A stretch of DNA of 20,000 nucleotides, taken from contig CAUYUJ010016299.1 in assembly GCA_963575745.1 (NCBI GenBank), positions 168,175 through 188,174 on the forward strand. The letters are read 5' to 3'. The stretch is from Prorocentrum cordatum (lineage: Eukaryota > Sar > Dinophyceae > Prorocentrales > Prorocentraceae). The notes below the pieces were generated by a model. It had not been told where the DNA came from and did not search any database. It worked only from the letters and a program-made list of their open reading frames with translations. Both the position numbers and the translations under genes were made by a program. This document shows positions 8,095-16,435 of the stretch, piece after piece (position 1 is the first letter of the stretch; each line of letters starts with the position of its first letter).

Positions 8095-10215
8095 GGCGAA
8101 AATACAATATGAATCCGCTAGGACCCCTACAGAGACAAACTCTGATTGGGGAACACTTCTTAGGCACTCGGCCCAGTCGGGGCGAGGGTAAGTCCAGCCT
8201 CGTCGATCAGCGATCCTGTGTCCTATGCATGGACGCCGGGAGATCACAAGGTGTGCGGCTACGTCCCTGGCGGCGCTGACCAGGAGCGACACGGGGAAAG
8301 TTGGGGGCATGGCCCACCTCCCGTGAGTTATCAGAGGTGTCTGCTGGATCCTTTCCTGCCTATTTGGGGGAGGTGGTGTGCTATACTGTGCAGTGGTTGA
8401 ACTCAGCGACTCAGTCGGCGTCGGGCTCGGGGGGTCTGGGTAGGCTGGGCCCGGCCGCGCGCCGTCGACGTCCATCTGAGTCGGCCGCGCCTGGAGGGCG
8501 GCCCTTTTGGCCTTGACGTGGCTGTGTATTGTGCGCATTTCAGCCACCGTGACGTACGTGCGAGGTCTGCGGATGGAGAGTAGTTGGGCTGAGAAGCACT
8601 CCAGGTCCGGCCCGGGGGCCTGCGTCGCCTCCGCGAGCTCGTCTAGTCTGATCTCTGGCACCAGTGGTGGAATGATGCCGTCTCTAAGCTGCAACTGGTC
8701 ATGCGGCACTTGCACGGCCGCCGCGTCCCCGCCCTGCGCGCGAGCCAAGAGCCTCACTGCAACGCTGCCCCTGTCATCTGCACTGCATTGTGGGCACCTG
8801 ACTGGCATGGGTTGTCTCCCCTGTCTGAATGCCGCTGGCTGGCTGCTTCTCCATTGGCGCATGCAGTCCGAATGAAAGCGGTGCCCGCAGGGGATGACTA
8901 CATCTGCGGAGCCCACCAGGTCGCCGCCGCATATCAGGCATGCTGGGGCGTCTCCGTCAAGGTCCCAGGGCGGGACCGAGACGGGCTCGCTTCCCTCGTC
9001 GCGGAGCCTGGTGGCGTCGCCAGGAGGGTCGCCCATGTCGGAGACGGAGGCACCCAAGCTCTCGATGAGGGCCCTGGTTGCCGTGGAGGCCTCGGCTTCT
9101 GCGCTGCAGGAGGCCCTGAGCCCAACGCTCCTCAGGAGGGCTCGCGTGAGATCGTTGTTGAAGGGCGCGCAGTGGGCTTGGCCAGCGGCGACAGCGTCGC
9201 CCCTTAGGAGCCCGCACAGGTCGTCCAGCGCGCGCATGTCCGCCAGGGGGAGCCATCTCGCGAGGACCTCGTAGGGACGGGTGTCTACGCCACGCACGCG
9301 GAGCACTGGCCTGAGCAGGGGAAGGCAGTGCGGGGCAGGACACAGCCAGATTGCCCTGGCCATCCATCTGCCCGGCTCCATTCCTGGGTTACGCTCGGTC
9401 AACATCTCGCGAGCCAGGCTTTGTGCCCTGTCTCCGTTGATGGGCGCGCGGTCCTCCGGCACGCGTGTCCGGCGCATTCCGATGGCCTCGTCGTCTCGTT
9501 GAGCCAAATCCAAGAGTCTGATGACCCGATCGAAGTAGGCTTCGCGGGAGCCCGTGGCCGCGGCTGGGGCGGGGCCCCCTCCGCTGCGACCCCCGTCAAG
9601 GATTTGTCGGATGTCAGCGTGCCAGGGAGGGGTAGTGCCCAGTGTTCCGACATCCGGGGCGCCTCCGCTATCGCGGGGGAGAAGAAACCGCCTGGCTTCG
9701 CTTGGAGCCAGGTTTCTCGCCCGGTTGGCCCATTGCTCAACGGTGCCTGTATCTGCGGCCTGACGATCCCCAGAGAGGATACCATGTTGCAATGCAACCT
9801 CTGGGTCGATTCGATCCATCAACCACTCCTGGAGGTTGGGCACAGTGCATCCTCCAACGTGCGGTGCGTCGACACGCGCGCCCTCGCGATCCGCCATGGT
9901 CCTGGCGTTGCGAGCGATAACTGCCTGGGCGTCCTGAAATGAAAACACTGACTGGTCCCCCCACCAGGCTGCGGCGGCGTCGACAGAGGCTGGGTCGATG
10001 CCAGCGGCGCGGAAGGCGACCCTTAGAACGGCTCTGCCGTGGTCGGTGGCCGAGCCCCAGACGCATGGAACCAGGACTCTGCTCCAAGTCATTCCATTGG
10101 GCACGTTGTCTGCGGCGACCAGTGCCCTGATTATACGTATCTCGTCGATCAGTCCGGCGCATTGCATTCTGTCGGCGGAGTCGAGGTCATCCACACCCAG
10201 GGGCGCGCTGGGGGT
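8095..10215 (-). CDS. large block with RING-H2 finger, putative E3 ubiquitin ligase
   Basis: The longest coding block. The ORF spans 7978-10395 (805 codons), but about the first 55 codons look like shadow (another frame is better there) and the last 35 are satellite. A RING-H2 finger sits at ORF residues 486-537 (DNA 8785-8940): C486-x2-C489-x13-C503-x-H505-x2-H508-x2-C511-x22-C534-x2-C537, with the typical IPCGHRFHSDC and RCPQC segments. The spacing fits C3H2C3 RINGs; the loop before the last pair is long. RING-H2 proteins usually recruit ubiquitin-charged E2 enzymes. The 430 residues before the finger are helix-rich and unassigned (LIDEIRIIRALVAADNVPNG, VFSFQDAQAVIARNAR, YFDRVIRLLDLAQRDDEAIG). 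After it come a short basic helix and a Pro/Ser/Thr-rich stretch. The vWA-like segment follows beyond the satellite. Confidence 0.75.
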
Positions 10216-10219
10216 GGAC

Positions 10220-10870
10220 GCTGCCTGTCCGCCGCTGGCTGCGCCCTGGAGGGATCGACTTCCACGCGGGCAGGATCGTCGCCGCCTCGGCCCGGTTGTG
10301 AGTCGGGCGGGACGCGGGCTGCCCGAGTCCTTCTGACGATGGCATATGTTACCAGGGCGCCGATGGTTTCGGAGGGGCGCATCTGAGAGTGACATGCTCT
10401 GCCGTCGTGGCGAGACATTGCTTCGCGGGCTCCACGCACTGCGTCTACTGCGGCTGTTTCCATGTCGGAAGTTGCGCTCCCATCCGTCCTGGGCGCGGCG
10501 GCGATTGCCTGGTCCAGGTGCTCACCACCGATCTGCTCTCTCAGCCACGTCAAGTCGTCGTCGCTCAGATATATGCCGCTTGGGAGAAGGGTTTGGCGCC
10601 CAGTCCGCGGGTGGCTCCTGAGAGGTCTCGTGGGCGACACGTTGAAAGATTGGCAGGCCAGAGTCGGCGGGAACCACCGGTCGAGACCGACGTCTGCGGG
10701 GCACTCAAAGACGCGCGTGCGCACGCGCATACAAGCGTCCAGAGCCCACTCATTGGGGGCCGAGCGCAGCTGAGCGAGGGCGGCAACGGTGGCGCGGAGG
10801 CGGGGCTCAGACCCCAAGCCCCCGTCGCCGCGCGGGTGCTTGCTTAGCCAAGTGTCGTCGGAGTTGAAGC
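10220..10870 (-). CDS. hypothetical helical block upstream of the RING block
   Basis: The minus frame is open over 10149-11000, with the best text between about 10870 and 10220: RLRATVAALAQLRSAPNEWA, RVRTRVFECPADVGLDRWFP, GIYLSDDDLTWLREQIGGEH and MRPSETIGALVTYAIVRRTR. Near 10.22 kb the sense passes to the RING-block frame, which then begins VDDLDSADRMQCAGLIDEIR. The start at 10998-11000 is not credible because the first 60 codons are shadow-like. No family is recognised. It probably belongs to the same protein as the RING block. Confidence 0.5.
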
Positions 10871-11245
10871 TCGGCCACGAGCCAGGAGGGTGTGAAGTCA
10901 ACCGCGCCCGGGGTGTTCGAGGCGCGCATGAGCACTGCGATGGGGGCGCATCGCGCCCCCGCCCCAGCCAACTGGAAGGAGAGTTCCTGCCCCGGCGCAT
11001 CCAGCGGGTGGTTGGGCTGATCGAATGGCGCTGAGAATGAATTCCGGCATAAGTCTCTCTCCAGGGTGCCCCACGGTCGGGCGAGACGCCGACGCGCTAC
11101 GCAGCCAGGAATCACACTGCGCGGCTCTCTGGGCAACCACGACCCGCAATGGTGGCACCGACTGGCGGGGCAGAAGAAGTTGCCGAACAACAGCCTGTAG
11201 GCGACCGGCTTCCATGGCCAGGGGCTGTCTGAGCTGCCCCCCCCT
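10870..11245 (-). CDS. Cys/His-rich block, putative metal-binding
   Basis: The minus frame reads naturally from the run of eight C at 11237-11244 (SSDSPWPWKPVAYRLLFGNF) through a Cys/His cluster FFCPASRCHHCGSW (Cys codons at 11170-11172 and 11146-11148, with a third between and a fourth Cys 15 residues later in VIPGC). It continues as DQPNHPLDAPGQELSFQLAG and a helical end, PSWLVAELQLRRHLAKQ. The Cys pattern C-x4-C-x2-C-x14-C does not match a named zinc finger I know. The ATG-like start at 11190 is a TTG or similar and is not credible, because coding-like text precedes it. Frame changes bound it at both ends. Confidence 0.5.
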
Positions 11246-12050
11246 CCACCGCCACTCCGGGGGCGCCAGCCCCGTTGGAGCGGGCACCTGGGACGGCGTG
11301 CTGGGCCCAGGGGGCAGCCCCCAGACCTGGCTGCTCAAGGGAGAGGACGTCGCCTCCACTGCAGGAGTGGCCACCTCGGTCCGTCGCCCATCGCCTCACG
11401 TCGCTGTGATCCGGGACATGCACCATGTAGTTTCTGCGTTCGTGGACGATGACCCAGCATGCTCTGGTCTTGACTTCGTCACCCAATGGGTCGATTGTTC
11501 CGCGCGGGCGCCCAGGCCCCGACATTGCGCCGGGGGCGCCGTCGCTGGCCCACCTGGTTGGGGCGAGAAGGGTGTTCGGCAGGGCACTGTCCGCGCTGGC
11601 CATTCCAATGTCGCCGCAGCGCGCCGCCGCGCTGATGGCCTCGAATTCCACGCGGGCCAGCGCGAGTTCGACGGGGCCCGCACTGTCACAATGGAGCCTG
11701 TCGGCATCTGCGAGGGGGTCATGAATGATGCTGGCGAAGCGGAAAGCCAGGATCTGAACCCGGTCTGGTCGCACCCCTCCGAGCCCACCTTCGAAGTCAG
11801 CCCCTGTGACTGACCAGACTAGCCATGCCATGTCGAGGTGGGCTAGCGCGCTAGCGTTGGCCAAGCACGTGGCGTAGCGTGGCTCGTCGCCGGGTCCGTA
11901 GAAGGGGATCCAAGGGCGCTGGCAGGGCCCGGCTCGGCTCGCAGTGGCGACGCGTCGCGACGACCCTGGTGCCCAGGGCGATGACGTGCATCTCCAGCCC
12001 GTTGCGTTGCTCAGCTATCCTGGGGAGCCCCCTATCTTCGAGCTCTCGCC
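11245..12050 (-). CDS. hypothetical block, first well-supported part of the minus-strand run
   Basis: From about 12.05 to 11.9 kb one frame reads ELEDRGLPRIAEQRNGLEMH and VIALGTRVVATRRHCEPSR. A shift near 11.9 kb leads to FYGPGDEPRYATCLANASAL and AHLDMAWLVWSVTGADFEGG, and the frame is then open to the C8 run at 11237-11244. Further natural pieces are VQILAFRFASIIHDPLADAD, ARVEFEAISAAARCGDIGMA and TRACWVIVHERRNYMVHVPD. The strand-rich text is not assignable to a family. It may be the N-terminal globular part of the protein; the true start is not identifiable because stops and frame changes crowd the DNA upstream (12.05-12.1 kb). Confidence 0.48.
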
Positions 12051-12099
12051 AGGTCCATCAACTCGCGTGCATCCGCGGAAGAGCGCCCTCAACGTGCCT

Positions 12100-12490
12100 C
12101 CTCTCCAAATAACCTTGGGGTCGTCTACCCTCGGGCCGCAGCTCGGCCCGTCGCTTTCGCGGCTTTGCCGCCAGGGGGCACTGGCCCGGCTTGCAGCGCC
12201 CAGCCAGCACGCGTGTGCGTCGACGTGGGCTCGGCATCGTTCGAGTCGGAGGGCTCGCATTGAGCCGAGGGCACCAGCCGGGAGAGCCTTGGGGCGCCTG
12301 CGGAGGACCCGCCGTGGCAGGCGCTTCTTCGCGCGAGCCAGGGGGGGCGCGCGCGGCGCTCTCCCTCGAGCCGGGGGGCTGGATAGGAGAGGTAGGACGA
12401 TGGAGAAGGCGGGGGAGAAAGGCGAGCGGCTCGGGAGGGGCCGATCGGCCCCCGATATGCCGAGCGTCCGTCCCGGACTGACCTGTATCG
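12100..12490. other. no supported gene; GC-rich spacer
   Basis: I see no coding frame here that I trust on either strand. ORFs are short and Arg/Gly/Pro-rich. It may be an intron or upstream sequence of the minus-strand run. A 14-bp word GTCGGAGGGCTCGC at 12246-12259 recurs near 12765. Confidence 0.4.
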
Positions 12491-12492
12491 AT

Positions 12493-13180
12493 CTAGCTAT
12501 GCCCCGCCGGTGTCGGGGTGCTGGGCTGCGGCTGAAGCCAGGCTAGCGCGGCGCTCTGCCGAGGCGGATCCGGAACTTCGCGGCGCCCCTCGCCAGAGTC
12601 ACTGTGCGGCGTGGCACCACAGTTGACGGCTGCACTTTCCGATGAATCTAGCTTGGGGCCAGCGGGCGGGGCAATGCTGGGCATGCTGCGTACTCTGGAA
12701 ACGCTGCCACGCTCTTGCCGCATCGCCAGGGCACGGGGGGGGGCCCTCTGTCTGCCCCCGCCTCGTCGGAGGGCTCGCGGCTGTTGAGCGGGGTCCTTGC
12801 ACGGCCAGCGGCTGCACTTTCCGTTGAGCTGTGGGAGTCGCCGCCAGGGTTACCGCGCCTTCCAGGCGTCGCTCCTTCGAGGCCGCCTATTGCCCCGCAT
12901 CCAGCGTTGCCCGAGCTGTCGCGACCGCGCCGCGCGGCTTCGTGGGACCAGGGGAGCGCTGCCTTGGAGCTGAGGGGGACTGACTGCTGGCTCCGCGCGT
13001 CCGCGGGAAGGCGGGGCCAGGGCCCCCCGCGCCGATCAGGTCGGCGGGTAGCCCCCGTCAGGGCGAAAGGTGATCGGAGGGCCCAGTGGGTGGAAGGGAA
13101 GGGTCGGCGATATGTCATCATCTGAGGCGATTAAGGGAAGGGGTTCACAACTTATCTGCCAGGGCTGCCGGGGAAACGAC
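12493..13180 (-). CDS. weak coding-like Ser/Pro-rich stretch
   Basis: Minus frames give disordered but not implausible text. The best is at about 13175-13045, including DDDISPTLPFHPLGPPITFR and ending at a TGA near 13042. Farther along, SSTESAAAGRARTP (about 12830) and SSESAAVNCGATP (about 12645) are look-alike peptides in different frames, separated by 182 bp that include a long G run. This could be a low-complexity N-terminal region of the minus-strand protein with indels, or noncoding DNA. An ATG-ATG pair at about 13116-13121 starts one ORF of 157 codons, but that frame looks less natural at its start. Confidence 0.25.
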
Positions 13181-13954
13181 TACGGGTCGCACTGCCAGTG
13201 GGTAGCGTCGGAGAGCACCAAGCTGGGGCACCCCCTCCCGCACGACTAACGGTCGCACTGTCCGTGTGCATCGGAGGGCAACGAACTGAGGCATCCCCTC
13301 CCGCACGACTAACGGTCGCACCTTCAGTGGGCATTGGAGAGCTCTGAGCTGGGGCACCGCCTCCCGCACGACTAACGGTCGCACTGCCAGCGTGGAACTC
13401 GCGGGACCTTTGGGAGCCAGGGCTGCCAGGCAAATCCTGTCCGAACGTGATCGGCGGGCTCGGATCCTGATCTGCAAGCGGAGCTGAGGGAGAGGGTGTT
13501 CCAGAAAGTATGTGGGGCTGGCTGAGGCCCGGGGGAAAATCGAATCGACCAGGGCCAGCGCTTGGACCCCCGGGTCTCGCATTGAAGGGCCCCCACCCCC
13601 CTCGTTGGCGCCAGATCGATCGATGATCTCCCCACCCTCCACTCGGCTGAGGCAGCCGCGCTGCCCCGCCGAGGGACCGCTGGCTGCTCGCCGAAGGGGC
13701 GGCGCTTGAATGGCGCGGGCGCGCGCGCGGGCAGGGGAGCGGCGCTGCGTCGGGCGCCCCCTTGAGCACGGGAGACTGCCCCGAGGGGGCCAGGCCCGTG
13801 AGACGACGTGAGCCAGAGGGTTACGAAAGCTGGTGGGGATACGTTTTTTTGTCGCGGGCAGACGCGGACACGCAGTCGCCAAAGAGGAGGTCCGGGGCAC
13901 AGGTCTACCAAATTGGCTACGCGCGAGCCTAGAGCGAAGCGGCTGGGCCTGCAC
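13145..13954 (-). CDS. open region with 21-codon tandem repeats, coding status uncertain
   Basis: Two minus frames stay open across the 63-bp array. One (13152-13769) repeats a unit starting ATVSRAGGGAPA; the other (13145-13954) repeats VRPLVVREGVPQL. Upstream parts of both frames contain plausible text, for example LSQPHILSGTPSPSAPLADQ in the first and EIIDRSGANEGGGGPSMRD in the second. Period lengths of 63, 63 and 66 bp keep the frame, as expected for a translated repeat, but three copies are too few to prove selection. If real, it would be a disordered repeat region at the start of the minus-strand gene or a separate small gene. Confidence 0.3.
   Translation of the reverse strand: MQAQPLRSRLARSQFGRPVPRTSSLATACPRLPATKKRIPTSFRNPLAHVVSRAWPPRGSLPCSRGRPTQRRSPARARARAIQAPPLRRAASGPSAGQRGCLSRVEGGEIIDRSGANEGGGGPSMRDPGVQALALVDSIFPRASASPTYFLEHPLPQLRLQIRIRARRSRSDRICLAALAPKGPASSTLAVRPLVVREAVPQLRALQCPLKVRPLVVREGMPQFVALRCTRTVRPLVVREGVPQLGALRRYPLAVRPVVVSPAALADKL
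13176..13390. repeat. 63-bp tandem repeat, three full copies and a partial
   Basis: Copies begin with ACGACTAACGGTCGCAC (first copy ACGACTACGGGTCGCAC) at 13176, 13242, 13305 and 13368, giving periods of 66, 63 and 63 bp. Each full copy ends in CCCTCCCGC or CGCCTCCCGC. A 19-bp sequence GCCAGGGCTGCC[A/G]GG[C/G]AAA flanks the array on both sides (13158-13176 and 13416-13434), 258 bp apart. Confidence 0.9.
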
Positions 13955-14540
13955 TCAGTAGCAGCCGCCGGTGGGGCTGCAGCTGATGGGAAGCTGGCCG
14001 AGCTGCCTGCTGAGGGCCAGGGTAGCAGGTGCAACATGCAAGAGAGTGGCTGCGAAACGCCAGTGGAATTAAGTCCTGCACGCCAGGAGAGCACGATCGG
14101 CTTTGCATCAGCAGACCACGCAACAAACTAGCGGAGCGCCTCCACCTCCGGGCCAAACCAGTAGGCGGCACGCTACCAGGAACGAAGAGCTGGAAGCAAC
14201 GCATTCGAACTCCGGTACCATGGACATGAGTGACCAGGTACGAACTGACCATGCCGCCACAGGGCGCCACAGGCCAGGGCCACAGCTGCGGCACGGTACA
14301 AGCCGGACAAGCGGTGACAGGGCGCCAGTGGGGAACCACGGTGTCTGCTGGAAGGCTGTACCACTCCGTGACACATCACGCAAGGCCCCGAGGTCGACGC
14401 CAGACACGGGCGGCTGCGGCGAGTACTGAAGACCAGGGCCCAGGGAGTGCCAACGTAACAAGGAGCCCGGCCAGGGGTGTGCGTCGTGGACGCCGCACGG
14501 AGGGTACCGCGCAATGCGCGGGAGGGCGGACAGGGCAGGT

Positions 14541-14820
14541 GGGAACGAACATCACCAGGCCGGCGAGAGAGAGGCGCCCACCAGGGGAGTCCAGCTCCAG
14601 GGGGCGGCTGGCCGCACAGACGATGCGAAGCTGCAGGGTCGCGCGGCAGCTGGCCGCCCCGTCCTTATGAAGACCCTCGCGTGGCGTGGGCGGGCGGGAA
14701 CTGACGTCACCGGCCGGCCAGGGTGAGAGGGGCCCACAGGAACTGTCCAGTGCCAGGGGACGGCCAGTGGCCGCACGAAATAATGCGAGTCAGACTGCAA
14801 GAACGCACGGCCGATGGCTG
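14541..14820. repeat. diverged direct duplication, about 155 bp
   Basis: The sequence starting GGGAACGAACATCACCAGGCCGG at 14541 returns as GGGAACTGACGTCACCGGCCGG at 14696. It is followed in both copies by a GCGCCCAC/GGCCCAC-like segment, CCAG..CCAGGGG, CGGC..TGGCCGCAC and ATGCGA, then a second GGC-rich near-palindrome. Similarity is clear but patchy, so this is an old duplication. Confidence 0.6.
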
Positions 14821-15180
14821 CCCTATCCCTGTGCATGCGGGAACGAATGGCAAAGGGCCGTCCCGCCCGTATGGAGAGAAAGAGAGGAGAGAAGCAGGGG
14901 CCAGGGAGCGGCTGACGGCCGCGGACAAGGGGAAAGGCATGGGGGCGCTCCTTGCCCACAAAGGTAGACTTCCACTCTCTTGGTATCCCGTGTACCCTCA
15001 CGGCCCATCCTGTATCCTATTGGCCCTGGGTGGCGGCTGACATTAGTGTGAACTCCAGCGCAGGGGAAGTGGTCCGTCTCCCGGTTCGGATCGCCACAGA
15101 CTGCCAGTCCTCCGACTGAGTGCAAGTCGGACCGCGGGGACATCTGGCAGATGGCCGGTCCACCCTTGCCTGCGCAGGGA

Positions 15181-15201
15181 GATGCGGCTGCTGGCCGCAT
15201 C
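15181..15201. repeat. short perfect inverted repeat
   Basis: The arms GATGCGGC and GCCGCATC are separated by TGCTG. This is the most symmetrical member of the near-palindromic motif family in this region. Confidence 0.7.
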
Positions 15202-15207
15202 GACCAC

Positions 15208-15208
15208 G

Positions 15209-15248
<40 letters not shown>

Positions 15249-15270
15249 CAAAACAAAAACAAAAAAAAGG
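15208..15270 (+). repeat. (GA)n microsatellite followed by an A-rich stretch
   Basis: About 40 bp of GA dinucleotides with one interruption, then ACAAAACAAAAACAAAAAAAA. The A-rich tail on a GA tract could mark the 3' end of an old retrotransposed sequence, but no body is recognised. Confidence 0.9.
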
Positions 15271-16174
15271 AGAGAGCCCGGGAACCAGGGAGCGGCTGAC
15301 GGCTGCAAAGGTTAATATCAGAATTCCAGTATTCCTGGGAGGCGCACGGGTAAGCTCCAGGCTCGCACACGATAGCCGCCCGTAAGACGGCGAATCCAAA
15401 GAGAGCCACGGAGCGGCTGACGGCCGCCAAGGTAGCGCGAACTCTATCCCAGGTGTTGGTCTGGGGGCGCTCATTGCTCCCAGCTGATGGCCGCCTCTAG
15501 GTGACCGGGGCGCCTCTCGGCCCAACCTCTGTCCCGGTGGCCCTGGGGGGGCAACGTTCGTTGGCCTGCTCTACCGCGCGGGCGCGTTGACCCCTCTCCC
15601 AGCTCGCGGCCGTCTGACTGCCAGGGACTGCTAGGGATCCGGCGGACGGCCAGATGTTCTTGTAACATTCCCACATGTTGCCAGGGTGCAGCTGACGGCT
15701 GCGTACATTTTGGAGAACCAGGGTGCAGCTGACGGCTGCCACGAGAACCTTAGTCGCCGGAGCGCGCAAATCGATCTGGGCATCGTTTCTGGATGGGCTG
15801 GTGGGGTAACTTTGGCCAACAGGCACGCGAGGCGGGTCGAAAGCCGTCGCGTGGGAAAGCCTAGGATACGGCTGATGGCCGTCTGCACGTGTTCACTTCC
15901 CATAACCTCCACCGCCGGACGGGCGGGAGGGGGATAATCATTTGTCCTGATTTCGCCCTAGCAGCGGCGGGTTCATTCCTCTCGCGCGCCCACGCAACTT
16001 CGCCTCGCCCGCACGCGCGACACGAACGAAACGAAACGATTTCCCGGTTAGGGGTCTCCGTTCCACTGCGATCTCACCCCCCAACCTCCGACCATTGCCA
16101 TTTGATGTTCAGTGGCCCCTGAGTTAGGTAATAGGTTGCGTATATCAGAAAGAGCGCGTTCTGTGGTCGCTTGG

Positions 16175-16279
16175 AGGGGGGGGTGGAACCAGACCCCCCC
16201 CTGGATGGGGGGGGGAGGGGGTCGAACCCCCCCCCCTCCCGTGACGGAGGGGGAGGGGTTCAAACCCCGTCCCCCCCCA
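16175..16279. repeat. left cluster of G-run / C-run hairpins
   Basis: Successive pairs of a G run and a C run are joined by short spacers: GTGGAACCAGA, TCGAA and TTCAAA. The last two give palindromes of the GGGTCGAACCC and GGGGTTCAAACCCC type, resembling a tRNA T-arm (B box). No A box or cloverleaf was found nearby. Confidence 0.7.
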
Positions 16280-16435
16280 CCCCCCCCCTCCCCCCCTGTT
16301 TCCCCTCTCCTCGGGCCGGCGTTTGCGTCGGCGGCGGCTGGCGACGGCGGCGGGGACGACGATTTCCATTTCTGGGCCGGCGCCAGCTGGCGCCTGCGGC
16401 GGGCGGGCGGCGGCGGGGAGCGCCGACGAGGACGA

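Larger units (their letters stand above)
3..12050 (-). pseudogene. fragmented minus-strand coding run (RING / vWA-like), decayed, spliced or error-containing
   Basis: This entry covers the whole minus-strand run; the blocks are listed separately below. What is seen: for about 12 kb, protein-like translation (mixed hydrophobic and charged residues, plausible helices and strands, zinc motifs) is found on the minus strand, but it moves between the three frames. Clear switches lie near 11.9, 11.24, 10.85, 10.22, 6.04, 5.65, 3.58, 2.1 and 1.62 kb. In-frame stops interrupt otherwise good frames at 6968-6970, 1892-1894 and 1820-1822. Plus-strand ORFs over the same DNA are compositionally biased shadows. 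Interpretation: one giant gene or a few co-oriented genes, broken by introns, by uncorrected indels (one switch is at a run of eight C) or by pseudogene decay. Dinoflagellate genes often form unidirectional runs, which fits. I am confident of the strand, moderately confident of the blocks, and unsure that the gene is functional. Confidence 0.5.
14604..15885. repeat. dispersed near-palindromic motif, consensus about GCGGCTGACGGCCGC
   Basis: Copies or close variants occur near 14604, 14645, 14761, 14807, 14908, 15030, 15184, 15295, 15411, 15481, 15688, 15727 and 15869. Several are preceded by CCAGGG(A/T)G. The best copies are GCGGCTGACGGCCGC (14908), GCGGCTGACGGCTGC (15292), GCGGCTGACGGCCGC (15412) and GCAGCTGACGGCTGC (15688 and 15727). 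Between copies the sequence is mostly unrelated. No gene is supported in this interval. Confidence 0.65.

Noticed and set aside
11430-11480. Cysteine-protease (OTU or Ulp1-like) strand in the segment WVIVHERRNYMVHV
   Set aside because: The resemblance rests on one short strand without a His-Trp pair or a visible catalytic Cys.
255-13125. Many plus-strand ORFs of 60-260 codons over the minus-strand run
   Set aside because: They are Arg/Pro/Ala-rich, lack domains, and overlap better minus-strand frames; they are shadows of GC-rich DNA.
13176-13390. CRISPR array
   Set aside because: The 63-bp units are similar over most of their length and there are no unique spacers between short perfect repeats; the context is not prokaryotic.
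16207-16270. tRNA gene
   Set aside because: Only a T-arm-like palindrome is present; no acceptor stem, anticodon arm or A box could be laid out.
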